DNA of 64,000 nt from Thuidium tamariscinum (taxonomy: Eukaryota > Streptophyta > Bryopsida > Hypnales > Thuidiaceae), in assembly GCA_947034885.2 (NCBI GenBank), contig OX344752.2:7316001-7380000 (forward strand), in the 5' to 3' direction. Of the stretch, positions 26,701 through 38,924 are shown piece by piece. The notes under the pieces are model-generated. The model was not told the DNA's origin. It was given only the letters and a program-made list of their open reading frames with translations, and did not search any database. Position 1 is the first letter of the stretch; the number at the start of each line of letters is the position of its first letter. A program made the position numbers and the translations under genes.

Positions 26701-28498
26701 TGGTATTAGTTAAGTATTCACAATAGTTGTATCTACATAGTTTCTTTAAAAAATGTATATTATATTCATACAAATTTGGACGAATACAAAATAAATTTTG
26801 TTGGTTTTTTGAACTATTTCCTAATAATCACACATCATTTTATTTTGTAGCTACCATCAAGATCTATCAGTCTAAAACAATTGCCGTGTTTGGGTACTTC
26901 TACCTTATATTATGCATTTTAATATGAGATTTCAAACAAGATCTTGATAAACATTAATCCTTCATAGTCATAGTCATAGTTCCTTGTATCTCTTTATGAG
27001 CCGTGAATTATTATTTTTTCCTATTTTTCTATTTTCCTTTTAACACCTAGAGGACTAAGGCATATTTCATGCAAAATTGTAAAAAAGTGTCACTTTTCAA
27101 GGCAATGAGAAAAAATAAAAAACATTTTTTTTTCAAAATTTAATTGTACAAATTTTGCACTAGAGTAATATAAGAATGTGTGAAGAAATTTTAATTACAC
27201 AAATTGAAAAACTTATAATGTTTGAAACTAGAAGAAAATATGTATTTTTAAAAATCTTGTTCACTAGGATTAACAAACTTCAACTCCTCCTAAAGTGAGA
27301 TTTTTATATTATACACGGTTGATATTTTCACATTTGCATTTTACATCATGTTCTATACACCAAATGTTGAAACTATAGGAGGAGTTTTGCAAATGCTATC
27401 CAAAAGTTGGCTAGTCTATCCCAAGAATATATAACTTTTGATTTAGGTGCTTGATAAAAAAAAATTACATTTCCACTAAAGGGTTATGTATTCACACCTT
27501 GTGTCAAAATTTGAAATTTTTTTCTTAACAAATGACTTCATATACACCTATGCAATATTATGCAAGTACAATCAATGGTCATTTTAGTCCTTTAAGTGTT
27601 AATAACAACAATATAACTCTTGCCCATCTTCCACCAATTGTGCTAGTATGTGAGCATGAAAATGTGAGCATGTGAATCTTGAGTGTGTGTATATAAGTAA
27701 ATATAATACAACCATAGAAGGTACTAATAATATAAACACCTATAGTACAGATATTTACAACATATATACACTATAATCATTGAGAGTTACTATTATAGAG
27801 ACTTATATCACAAGTATATAGTCTTTTATGCTCATAAATTCACATACTAGTAACCCTCTATTCTTCTAACATACTATTAACCACACAAATAAAAAACGAT
27901 ATTTTATACTTGCGCAATTAATATATGGTTCAAAATTCATTTCTAGAAGGAGAAATTAATGGTTCCTTCAACTTGAGTCATTGCCATTGCCTTGTGAACC
28001 TTGTTGTGGGGTCTTGAATTGTAATAAAATCTTCAGATTTTACAATTTCACATGGCTTCAAAAGGGGCACCTAATAGTGTACAAATTTGTCTGAAATCAA
28101 GTACAGTTTTGACCTATAATAAATGAATAGTTTGGTTGTGCTATGGCACTGCAAGGTTGTGTGTGTCTCAATTTCAATTCCAGACAGTGGGATGTACTGC
28201 GGCAATTGTGTGGCTGTATGGAATTGAGGGAACTTGCTTCTAATGGGTCTCAAGTGGGTCCCCCCAAGCCCACCCTTTTTGCTACTGTGTTTTGGTACTA
28301 GTAAGACTGGTCACATTTTGCATACCATTTTCTCTTCTTGACAACTCAAAGGAGGCTCCAATGCATCAAAGAAATTGACATTTCAATATCGCACGCAAAA
28401 GTTACAAAGGGTCAAAGTTTTTGGTGGTAAGGTAAAAGGCTCTTAAATGGAGCAGGTTCTAAAATGGTGCCCTATCTTAAATGTATAGTACTTGTACA
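20776..28498. other. Gene-free AT-rich stretch downstream of UCH
   Basis: The first 700 bases include the UCH 3' untranslated region and flank. Beyond about 21800 the DNA is very AT-rich with many homopolymer runs and no exon-like frame with a known domain. The tandem repeat at 21955-22211 is listed apart. The block 28140-28490 shares sequence with 6030-6220 and forms the left side of a palindrome interrupted by the element at 28499. I see nothing else. Confidence 0.5.
21955..22211 (+). repeat. Tandem repeat of about 65-100 bp, two and a half units
   Basis: Three successive units share AGCAATATCTTCTCTTATGT (second and third units; diverged in the first) and ATTCCTAGG. The first unit is shorter, and the second and third also share a block with GACATTCTATT followed by a poly-A run and CCTAGG. 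Confidence 0.6.
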
Positions 28499-29212
28499 GG
28501 GTGAATGCAAGAAACACTTGTACTATTTGTTGCGTTTGGCTGATTTTTTCAGGAGCACTTTAAAATTAGAAAAATAATTTTTTTTAGATTTAAAAAATAT
28601 GATTAATGTAAAGACCTTTAAGATGAAGAAAACCACCAAAGGAAATTTGTTAAGAAAATCTCTAAGTAGAAGAACTTGAAAAGTGCCAAACCTCAAGAAA
28701 ATACATACTTTGATGTTTTAATTCGTAAAAAATAAAAAATAAAAAATAAAAATTGGCCATTTGAAAAAACTTTATAGAGATGGTTATTAATCAAAAAAAT
28801 CACCAAAATCACTTTTTACATGTTTCTAAAAAAATGTAGAAGGAGGCTCACTTTGTGGACTTGTACACCATGTAAAAATAGTTTTTTTTGAAATCCCTCT
28901 GGGTGAAAGCTACAAGTTTACTAGAAGACCATTAAATCCAAATTCAATCTCAAAATCATTAAAAAACAAAGGTACTCAATAGTACTAAAAACCTCCAAAA
29001 CGGCATTTGTGACATTCAATCACTAGTACTATTTAAATAGTAAATCATTTTTGAAAATTATGAAAAAAATTAAATAAGGTGTATGATAGTCATGAGTACC
29101 ATTCCTAAAAATTTCAAATCATTTCAAGTTAAAATGCAAAAGTTATGGCCAAAAAACAGATCAGCATATGCCGTGTGAGACAAAATAGTACAAGTGTTTC
29201 TTGCATTCACCC
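28499..29212. mobile_element. Non-autonomous element family B, 714 bp, intact ends
   Basis: The two ends are a perfect inverted repeat of 28 bp beginning GGGTGAATGCAAGAAACACT. TACA flanks the element on both sides (28495-28498 and 29213-29216), consistent with a 4-bp target duplication. There is no coding frame, so it would depend on a transposase made elsewhere. It sits in the middle of another inverted repeat whose arms (CTAAAATGGTGCCCT at about 28459 and its complement near 29262) now lie on either side. Perfect ends suggest a fairly recent insertion. Confidence 0.75.
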
Positions 29213-32200
29213 TACATGTTGCTTTTTCATAGCCTTCAGCAGTGTATGACAGTGTACATTTTAGCTAGGGCACCATTTTAGGGCCCTATGCCCTTTCAAT
29301 TTCAAAATTTGATAACTAATTCAAAAAAGATTAGAAAAATATGAAACAACTTGGGTTAGATGTCAATTCTACTTGTCTGTCAAGGAAAATTTATTGAAAA
29401 GTATTTCTAGAAGTTTTACCTCCCTGAAATCCTGTTTCAGCCCTTAGATGGTCCATTATAGGACCTCTTACCTTAGTTTTTCTAAAATTGTTTCTTCACT
29501 GTTTGTACATATTGATTATGGAGATGTACATGGAGTGATGGTGGTGGCTTTAGATAAGGTGTGATTTTGGGTGTACCCATTTGATCACAATCTTGAATTC
29601 TTGCTTGTACTATAGAAGTCTTTGATTTTCTTAAATTTGAAATAATGTTAATTTAAATGACTTTATTCATTTAATTTTTAGAAAAAAGCTTCTTTGTTTT
29701 ATTGAAGGGATCTTTAGATCATGTGGAAATTGATACACCATGCTTGAAGGTTTGATTTGACACTTGGGTGTTAAAATTTATTTTCCATGTCAAATTCTTA
29801 GGGATTCACATCACCTCATACCATTCACAAGATGACATGTAGCATGTGTTTGTTTGTTTTTACAAAAATGATGTATTTTTTGTAGAATCTAACTTTTGTG
29901 TAGGATAGAACCATAAAGATTTAACCTACAAGATAAGGTTGAGGCGCCAATTGTCAACCACGCCCAACACCCAACCTATAGGGGTGCAGTATTTCCAATC
30001 AATGCCGTATCAGATTTCCGACCAGAATTTGAATTGCATTTTTTAGTTCTTTTTGAGGTTGAGACTAGTAAGGTCATGATGCATGCCCCAAAGTAGTGAG
30101 AAAGAGAAGCGAACAGAAAGCAGTTATGAAATGATCAGAACTAGAAGACTCTAGACTTTGGTTATGGACCAAGTGCACTTCTTGACTCCCAAAATTCACA
30201 GCAATTTCAATCTCAGGATGCAAATTTTGAAGAAATTTGTGTCCCCATATTTGCTATCTTGATCAAGTGGGGAAAATTTTCACCACTTCATACTGCTCAC
30301 CGTGTGCTGCAGAATTGCTTAAATGATCGACAACTGGTGTAAATGGGTAGCCTACCAGCCACGTAACCACTGCAAGTGGGTAACTTTCAGTAGAATTTCA
30401 AATGGTTAAATTTAACTTTTCGTCCACTTGGGTATTTATGGCTGTCCATTTGTCATCATCCGCAGCAAACAAGCTAACAAGCAGAAATTTGTACTGCAGC
30501 AATACTAAATGCTAAAAAAAATTAAATATGGAGTGAGATATGCTGATATCCGGTGTTGAGATAGGCATTTAAATGTAATCCAAGTGTCTATTTAAAAAAA
30601 TTTCTACTGTCATTAGTAGACTTTGTGAATGTATTACAGTATTATCTTATAATCAATAAAAATATGTTTTTATTGACCCACAAGCGTGACGTTAAATTAG
30701 TCCCACAAAGTCCCTGAGTTTACCACAGGGTAAACACTAAATTTTTTATTTTTTGCATCAATTTTTTATTTCAAATTCTGAGTTCATATTTGGCACCAGA
30801 GACCCCGAATTAGTCTTAGGATACCCAAACACAACCAAAAAAACCAAAAAAAACATAAACCCCAAACCTCAATCAACCTCTAGTAAAATGAGTTTTACTT
30901 TATTGGAGCTGCGTTCTACTTCTCTATCGCGCCTTCGTAGGACTGATTTAGCATCTTGCAATCCACAATATTTTATAAGTATTAAAATCTAGTACTTATA
31001 ACAACTTATTCACGGAAATTTGTATGCAATGGTATGCATAATACTTGAGGTGTTTAGAAATGCATAGTTTTGCATCCCCAATTTTTTTTTATAAACCAAT
31101 TTTGCATTAGAGTTTTTCACTCTTCATTGCTATTCCTAATGCCCAACCTTTATAAATAATTCAAAGAAAAATCACATCTTATTATTCAATAAATATGCAT
31201 ATTTGAAAAAACTAAAAAGCAAAATACGTGATGTTTGAAATCCTAAAATATTAATCTAAGGTTTTGAACATCAAAGCCAAAAATTAATGAAAATTTAAAA
31301 TGATATGATCATAAGAAATCAAGTCCTTCTAATTCTAAAGACTTATAATCAAATGTTTGATTAGTATATCAATCACTATCAATGGAATCTGTACAATTAG
31401 GGTGCAAGTCCCATTGTGGCAAAACACTTTTTTTTATGTATATTTCATATTTTTTAACACTTGGGGATTTTCTAAAGGTAGTCATATAGTTCAAGTTGCC
31501 TTGATTTTTCAAAAATTATCTTTCACCTCAAGTTCGATATGCATTTACTTCAAGCATGTTTCAATTTATCAAAATCCCACCAAAATGCATTTTAACACAA
31601 AAATGTCAATAGTAGCTTGCACAAAAGCATTATTTTATTTTTATTTAACAATCATATAGAAATAGAGATTTACAATTTATTATGTAATGAATAAATGTGA
31701 TCATGTCTACATATGTACTGACCTCTAAAGTTCCAAATATTCCCTCATGGGAAGGTTTAAGAAGGTTCCTATAATCACAATTTTAGCACAATGTTTGGAA
31801 ACCTCTAAAAAAATCATAAAAATACATAAGCTTTCTATAAGCTTAATTCTTATTCCAATTATTGCCTAAGAACCAAGTTATGCTATCCTAATTACAAAAT
31901 AGATTTGCCTAGCAGTTAAAAAAGTCTTTAAATAAAATTGTTTATGATTTGTTTTTTGTAGATTATGTTTTTGTCTACATTTCCTTATATTTATTCCATT
32001 TGGATAAGTGATGTGGAAGTAATGGATCTTCTCATTTTACAAGCAATCATTGCATCCTCTTAAAAAAATAATTTAGTGGATTTCTTTAGAATTTCAAATT
32101 TGACAATTTTAGAAACAAAAAATTTCCATAAAATTCAATACATTTTCTAGAATAAACTCATCACATTTGGAGTATTGTCTCAATTCCATCTTAGAGCTAT

Positions 32201-33212
32201 TAACACTTCATTATTTCCTTCAACCTTGTATCTATTTTTACTAAACAATTACTCAAAACTAGAAGTTTAAGTTGTTTCTTTGAATTTCTTTTCACTAGAT
32301 TTTCAACTCAATTCTTCAATAATTTAAAAAAAAATCAATACTAGAAGTGCAAACATTTTAAGCCAAGAAGGCTCAAAGTCTTTATAATCTAGTTACACAA
32401 TGTGCAAATTAAATTTATTTATTTACTTTAAAAAGAAAATAATGTGCAATTTGATTTTCTTAGCTTAAAAAAAATACACACATTTTTATACTAGCCTAAT
32501 AGAAGATCCTTTCATTAAATATTGAAAAAGAAAACTTTTAAGTTTTTGTACTGTACACTTTGCAATAGAAATGATGTTTTTAATAGTTTTTGATGAAATA
32601 AAGGCCTTAAGACTTTAGGAATTGATAAATAATTTATTATATCATTTACAAGTTTAGATATCTAAGAAATTATTCTAGATTTTTTGAGGATACTTTGTAA
32701 ATTTATGTTAGAACATTAGTGGATTTTAAATTTTGTGAAATATAGTGCATTCTAAAGCAAATGTATTTGTCTAAGTGAAAATTTGGTAACAAGTTTGGTT
32801 ATGGACACTAAATTCTCTAGCAATATGTTTATTTGAATTTCCACTTCTCCTACCATAGCCATCATTGCATTGTATTGAATTAAACCTCATCTTCCATTTT
32901 AGTCACATATTTTCAATAGACTAATCTTTAAAGTTTCATGATTAAGATGTATCAAAAATTCTACAAGTGTCATTTCCATTGCAATTAAAATGAAATAAAA
33001 TGAATTTTGAATTGAATAGCTATATGATTTCAAATTAGACAAGTAAAAAATTGTGCAAAAAATTTTGAAATTTACTCATAACCACATAGATTGTAATACA
33101 CTAATTTTTACACTTTGCCACATAAGATTTTAAAACTTTAGGTCTTCAAAACTTATCAATTTATATATTTTTTGTTGTTGTATATTTACGCCTATATATG
33201 TATGTATGTGTG

Positions 33213-33290
<78 letters not shown>

Positions 33291-33909
33291 TCAAAATTTA
33301 GTATAGGTGGACAATTTATGAGTATGAGGAATGGCATGCCTAACTAAACAATGCCATCATTGCATACCATGGATACGACAACATGACGACTATATAACAA
33401 TTGGTGTTGTTGAATATTATATCCTTGGAATGAATAGTTTAGATCATATTAAATAACCATTTCCATATAATTATCTTCACAAACTATATACCTTGAGTAT
33501 ATATTGATAGGTTTGTATATATTGTGATTTGATATTGAAATAGATATTTGATTGAAGTCTTTAGAAAAGAATCATTCTAAAAAGAAATACTCTAAAGTAA
33601 TATAAATACAGATTTCAATTTTATTTCTACACGTATATAACTTATGGTTTTGCTAAATTTAATTCTTCATCATTTCATTGTTCAAGCTTAAATAAATATT
33701 GTGGTACAAACCTGTGCCCCTATTGCCCCATTGTGAACAAACTAACACTTCTTCTTACTTGTGAAATGAATTCATCATTACTTATGAAATACTCTGTAAT
33801 TGACAATCCACCTCCACTCTATATTTTTTGGAAGCAATTGTAACTACAATTGATATGGAATATTTACATTGTGCAAGTTGTTAGTATTAGTATTCCTTAT
33901 TCCATATTA
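29213..33909. other. Gene-free AT-rich stretch
   Basis: No recognisable gene. The block 29300-29400 is an inverted relative of 13175-13245; 29940-30260 resembles 16080-16400. The frame at 30753-30992 (+) has no known domain. A long (TA)n array lies at 33218-33283. Confidence 0.5.
33218..33283. repeat. (TA)n microsatellite
   Basis: About 32 uninterrupted TA units, preceded by a degenerate TATG/TGTG stretch and followed by ACACACACA. Confidence 0.9.
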
Positions 33910-34634
33910 GGGCTTTGGCAAGAAACACTTGTCCTTTTTTTGTCCCCTTGACCTTTAGGAGGTAGTTTTTTGCTCATAACTTTTTCATCTTTTGTTCATT
34001 TGACTTGAAAATTGAAATGAAGGTGACTACAAAAGTTTTACATTTTGTGTAATTTTTTTAATTTTTTCAAAATTAATTTACTATTTTTAAACTGCCCCCA
34101 ATTGGGTGTATACCATGGCCATTTTGGGGGGTTTTAGTCCTATTTTTGACCCAAAAATGAAAATTTTGAGCTGAAAATTGGCATGCAAGGATCTCACCTA
34201 AAGTTACACAATACCACGAAGAGATTTTTTGAAAATAATATATTTTTCAACCTCCACATGTTGTCAAAGTGGCTGACTTTGCGCAAGTGTAGAGAATAGA
34301 ATTAATTTTTTCCAAATATGAAATTTGTTGGAAAAGAAAGAACTTTACTTGGAGAAAAAAAAAATTCTCATTTTCATTTTTTGAATTTTTTTACTATTTT
34401 TACCAAATTAGTGAAAAAGAGCTATTTTCATTGTATTTTCCTTTGTCTATAACATTTAGAGAAAAAATTTCTTAGGTCTGAATTTCAAGAGACATGATAT
34501 TCTCATTTCTATTCAAATTATCTATATTTTTTTCAATTAAAAAAAAACTATTTCAAAGGGTCACAGGACTCACAGGACTCACTCATTTTGAGCCATTTTG
34601 AGACAAAACCGGTAAGTGTTTCTTGCCACGACCC
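33910..34634. mobile_element. Non-autonomous element family B, 725 bp
   Basis: The left end GGGCTTTGGCAAGAAACACT and the complement of the right end, GGGTCGTGGCAAGAAACACT, share TGGCAAGAAACACTT. ATTA flanks both sides (33906-33909 and 34635-34638), again a 4-bp duplication. Length and the core of the terminal repeat agree with the element at 28499, which makes them members of one family. There is no coding frame. Confidence 0.7.
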
Positions 34635-34668
34635 ATTAATACTTGTGTCTATATGTTGTGTCATACTA

Positions 34669-34896
34669 ACTAGTGTGCCATGTGCCATTGTCATAGTCAA
34701 AATCAAAGTAAAAGTGATTTTTTACATTTTTTAATCCATAAAACTTTGAAATTCAATAACTTTTTCATTATAAGTAAGAATGCCCAAAACCAAACTTGTA
34801 CGAAGAACTTTCTAACTGTACCATAAATAAAACCAACGGATACAAGATTTCAACATGAAAAACAAAGAACAAGAAACATCGTATCTTAAAGTATAG
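34669..34896 (+). repeat. Family C repeat, one-unit copy
   Basis: It begins ACTAGTGTGCCATGTGCC, continues with TCAAAATCAAAGTAAAAGT and ends in an AAC-rich tail followed by TCGTATCTTAAAGTATAG. It is followed at once by a two-unit copy in the same orientation. Confidence 0.6.
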
Positions 34897-35310
34897 ACTA
34901 GTGTGCCATTGCCATAGTCAAAATCAATATAGAAGTATTTTTTGAATTTTTTAATCCATGAAAATTTTGAAATTAAATAACTTTCACACCGTAGGTTGGA
35001 TCACTGTAAAACAAAGCTTGTACATCCTACTTTGTTGACAACTTCATGATGGTACCAAGTGACATATAGTCCAAAAGATAAACAATTTACAATAATTTAA
35101 CATTATTCAAGATCCAAAAATAACTCAAAAAACCATAACTTTCACACCATAGGTTGGAATGCCACAGAATAAAGCTTGTGCACCTTTCTCTACCAAGAAC
35201 TTTCCAACAATACCAAAAATGTTACTTAGAGACCCATGGTCCAAGAGATCTCAACATGACACAAACAAATAAACAAAACAAAACAAAACAATCGTATCTT
35301 AAGGCATGAA
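34897..35310 (+). repeat. Family C repeat, two-unit copy
   Basis: It begins ACTAGTGTGCCATTGCC and contains two related units, each with TTTCACACCRTAGGTTGG and a following AAAGCTTGT. It ends with an (AAAAC)n tail and ATCGTATCTTAAGGCATGAA. It matches the minus-strand copy at 17101-17505. Confidence 0.6.
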
Positions 35311-35497
35311 TAATCCATACACAGTATCCATCTATATTTTCTATATTGTAATCCATATGAGTCTTAGGTAATTGTAAGTTTATATATTATACTTGTTTTT
35401 GAAGATCAACAACAAAAGAAGGGGGTTCAAATTTTCTTGAAGAAAATTGACAATAGATTGTTAAAGGTGATTCTAAGCCATTAGTTTTTCAATATAT

Positions 35498-35720
35498 ACT
35501 AGTGTGCCCTGTGCCATTGCTACGGTCAAAATCAAAGTAAAAGTAATTTTCTAATTATTGAATGCATAAAAACTTTGAAATTCAATCATTTCACACCGTA
35601 GGTTCAAAGGCCACAAAACCAAGCCCGTGCACCGTCTCCTTGCCAAGGGATTTCCAATGGTACCAAGATTGCAACCAAAATATAAGTAAAAGTAATTTTC
35701 TAATTTTTTAGAACCAAAAT
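35498..35720 (+). repeat. Family C repeat, truncated copy
   Basis: The head ACTAGTGTGCCCTGTGCC and the unit with TTTCACACCGTAGGTTC are present. The copy loses similarity after GGTACCAAGATTGCAACC and then resumes with a second, partial head-like block; there is no tail. Confidence 0.55.
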
Positions 35721-35830
35721 TTGAACTCCAAGCTCAAACTAGTTCAAATCCTTATATCCTACATGGATTGGGGCACTTCCCTTCACCCCAAGGAATATTG
35801 CTCCAATACAAACTCATACCCTTCTATATG

Positions 35831-35932
35831 AAGTGGAGCTCACTATCATTCTCCTGGGGTGGAGGGAGGTGTCCCAATCCATATGGGACACCTCCCTCCA
35901 CCCCAAGAGAATGATAGCACTTGAGCTCCACT
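35831..35932. repeat. Strong hairpin palindrome
   Basis: The arms CTATCATTCTCCTGGGGTGG... (from 35843 to 35875) and their complement (from 35884 to 35917) pair over 34 bases with one mismatch around an 8-base loop at 35876-35883. Pairing resumes outward through TGGAGCTC after a small bulge. It contains no coding sequence. Confidence 0.85.
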
Positions 35933-36561
35933 ATTCATTTGGAAATTCAAACCAAGATGAGTTTCTTTTTTCATCTTTTGGGGGACAATAAAAGTCTCTA
36001 TTACTGTATTTGAAATTGTTTGTAAGCATTTCATATAAAATAAAATAAAATTGGATGGTCGGCAAGAGTCCTATACCTCAATATCGGGTGAAAGTGCAAT
36101 CACCCCCCCTTCCTGGCCTTGGTGAAGGCTCAACATTTCCTTGTCTCCTCAATAAATTTGGCGGGGCTTAGCCTTTTCTTGAGCCCTATTTTACATGCCG
36201 TGGGGTACTCACTAGACATCACCCATCCCGACCAAATACCCAGTTTGCATCATATCTTGCATTGCGGTGGGGATGCTCTGAGTGGTTTTCGAGCCTCCTT
36301 CTTTATTGACGGTGTTGGATGCTTCCACTAACTACCATTTGGGGGGTTGTGAGAGCATTCCTACGGGCCACAAGATATGATACAAACTCGGTGACTGGTC
36401 GTGCCCAGCCACAATCTTTGCTTCCACGGGAGGCACTACAAGGCCAAAAATGGGGAGGAGACGGCCAAACGGTGAACCCTGGCTGTGGTGCGGTATATCA
36501 AAGGGCACAATCTTCCAGGTATAGAGCACGACCTTCAAGACAGTGTAGGCGTTGAATACTA

Positions 36562-36973
36562 CACTAAAATTGGTAAATAGTGTTGGCAACACTAATTTGC
36601 TGAGATAACACTAATTGTGATTAGCGAGGTTAGTGTTAAAAGACTATTTACCCATTCTAACACTATTTTAGCTCTATAGTAAATTACAGTTTTCTAGGAA
36701 AGGGACAAATTTTCATGGCAGGAGGCAAAAATTACAGTTTTGCAGGGAAGGGATAGATTTTCGTGGTGGGAGGCAAAAATTATAGTTTTTCTGGAAAGGG
36801 ACAAATTTTCTCGGTAGGAGGCAAAAATTACAATTTTGCAGGGAAGGGACAAATTTTTATGGCAGCAATTAAGTGCCCCAACACTATTTACACATAAGTT
36901 GAAAAATAATGTTGGGGGTAAAAAATAGGGAACAATACTTATTATCACCTAACACTATTTACCAATTTTAGTG
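36562..36973. mobile_element. CACTA-like miniature element
   Basis: The ends are CACTAAAATTGGTAAATAGT and the complement of the same sequence, a near-perfect inverted repeat of about 25 bp beginning CACTA. The inverted pairing continues outside CACTA through a diverged TACT and GTTGAA, so either the true ends lie a dozen bases further out (about 36550 and 36987) or the target was palindromic; no clean 3-bp duplication is seen. Length is 412 bp. The centre is a tandem repeat. It is too short to encode a transposase. Confidence 0.6.
36681..36872. repeat. 48-bp tandem repeat, about four units
   Basis: Units start at 36681, 36729, 36777 and 36825, each with AAATTAYA near the start and GGGACAAATTTT or a close variant in the middle. 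On the minus strand the array is open and reads as 16-residue repeats of the type ENLSLPCKTVIFAS. It lies inside the CACTA-like element. Confidence 0.8.
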
Positions 36974-37540
36974 CAGTATTTCAACGTCACCAACGAATGG
37001 TTGGGTGGCACCGAGATTCAAGTGGAAACAAATTTGCCCCACTTCAGCATCGTGGCGCTCTGACATTCTCGAGTGCCATGCCGAGATCACTTCGCCGTGT
37101 CTGATGCCCGTCTTTCCGTGATGCCCATCTTTCCATGGGGCAAAAACGAAGCCAGTGCGGATGCTCTGAGGAAGGAAATTGATGTGTTTGAAGTTGGGAT
37201 GCAAGATGCACTCCAAACTATCAGCCCCTCTTAGCCCAGACCACAATTTTCAGCTGGCGTTTGTACAGTTCACAGCAGCAATTTTTGGGGGTGATCCATT
37301 GCCCTTGTCAGAGGAACTTGGCCTAAGCTTAACTTATACGGCTGCACGCCTTGCTCCCTCCAAACAATTGCCAATGCAGAGCGCCAAGGGTACGGAGGAA
37401 AAACGCAAAAAACGCAAGTGTGGAAGCAGGATTTGTATTAATGTAACCTTTAACCCCTCAAGGCTCAATGACTTTTTGACAATGGAGTTCTTTTTAAGGC
37501 ATTGTGTCTCACTTTTATATTTTTTGGCTCATGGATGTGC

Positions 37541-38924
37541 TTGAAATTTTTAATTTTAGCAGTACAAAGGTAAAGACTACTTTGCTTAGTATGCATTGAA
37601 TTAATTGAGGTTAGATTTTAGTTGTTTAATATTGAGATTATAACAAATTTAAATGATCAACTTCATGGGCAGAAATGCAACTTTTAGAGAAGAAAATTCA
37701 TTGAACAATGAATAATTTTCTTTTACTAGGATTACTATCCCCAATAATGTCTTGGAATCTAAGGGCAATGTAGAATTTTTTATTTTAAAAGTTTGGAAAT
37801 AAAAAACTCTCTTAAATTTGTACTTATTTTCAAATTGAAGGAGTAGAAAGCCAAAATTGACCAAATTGGATCCTACAAAACTTTAAGAAAATGATACATG
37901 CAAAATTTTCTTGAAATTTAATAATTAAATATTATCATCATATTGTTTGGATTATCTTAGAAAAAATATGGAATCATTCTAAATATTTTGTATTCTCAAT
38001 CATATTAAATTCAATTTTTAAGAAATTGATTAAAATATAAATTTAACATAAATTCTCTAGGCCTTGTTTATTTGTGTAAAGTAAAGACTAGAAATGTCCA
38101 AGAATATGTTTTTATCCATCCTTACTACTCTTTTCATTGGCAAAACATTACATTTGCTCCTTTTTCTATTAGATTACATTTCCTAATTAAAATTTGAAAT
38201 ACTTTCATATTCAAATAATGAAAATTGAAAAATGTGATAAATATGTGAATTTGTTATTTTATAATATCTTAGTTTCCAAAATATTGAGATTTATTTTATC
38301 CTACCAAGAAGTGGCAATTGAAAATTTGAAGAGGACACATTATGTACACTTGGTCCATGAGGGGGTAAATGACAAGACAAGCCTTCAAGTTCAGTTTTGA
38401 GAAAGATGCTAATAAAAAAGTGGCTTTTAGATTTCTTTTGGGGGGGGGGAATGTAGCTTACTTCAATAGCAAATAAGGCTTGCTAAGCAGTGCATCTAGG
38501 TTGCAAAGTTAAAGCAATATTCACCATGAATGCTTTAAATGTACAAAGTGTGAACAAACTAAAATATGTCTTTTTTGTTTAAAAGAGATTTTTGATTCCC
38601 CTTTGGATTGCCTTCTAAGCAAGTGAATGTCTATTAAGAATTAAGTTATTGGAATGTTAACTTGATACAAAACTTGTTTTTCAACTTGAACTTGTATAAC
38701 ATTGTTTATGAGTAAGGTAGAGGTCCCTTTTGCATCCTTGCAAAAAAACTCCTCCATTGAACAATATTGTATGATATGGCTCTTCATCCACCTCCAATCC
38801 CTGAATTAGTTGGTTAATTCCCCTAGGTATTTAGCAAAGCTTGAGTTACTACCTTCCCAATATGAGGAAGGATTATACACTCAGTTATGTGTGCTACAAA
38901 AGTTTCTCTCTAACTTCATTATTC
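37541..38924. other. AT-rich stretch without genes
   Basis: No exon-like frame with a known domain, and no clear inverted repeat found. A short G run lies at about 38441-38449. Confidence 0.45.

Larger units (their letters stand above)
36060..37540. other. GC-richer island of unknown origin around a miniature element
   Basis: Two blocks, 36060-36560 and 36975-37480, are clearly richer in GC than the surrounding DNA and contain open frames of 70-121 codons (for example 36119-36331 and 37179-37544 on the plus strand, the latter with a basic KRKKRK stretch). I recognise no domain. They read as one older segment, perhaps a decayed gene or transposon body, split by the element at 36562-36973. Confidence 0.4.

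Noticed and set aside
34669-35310. Family C repeats as SINEs
   Set aside because: No A or B box seen, and the (AAAAC)n tail is followed by a conserved non-tail end.
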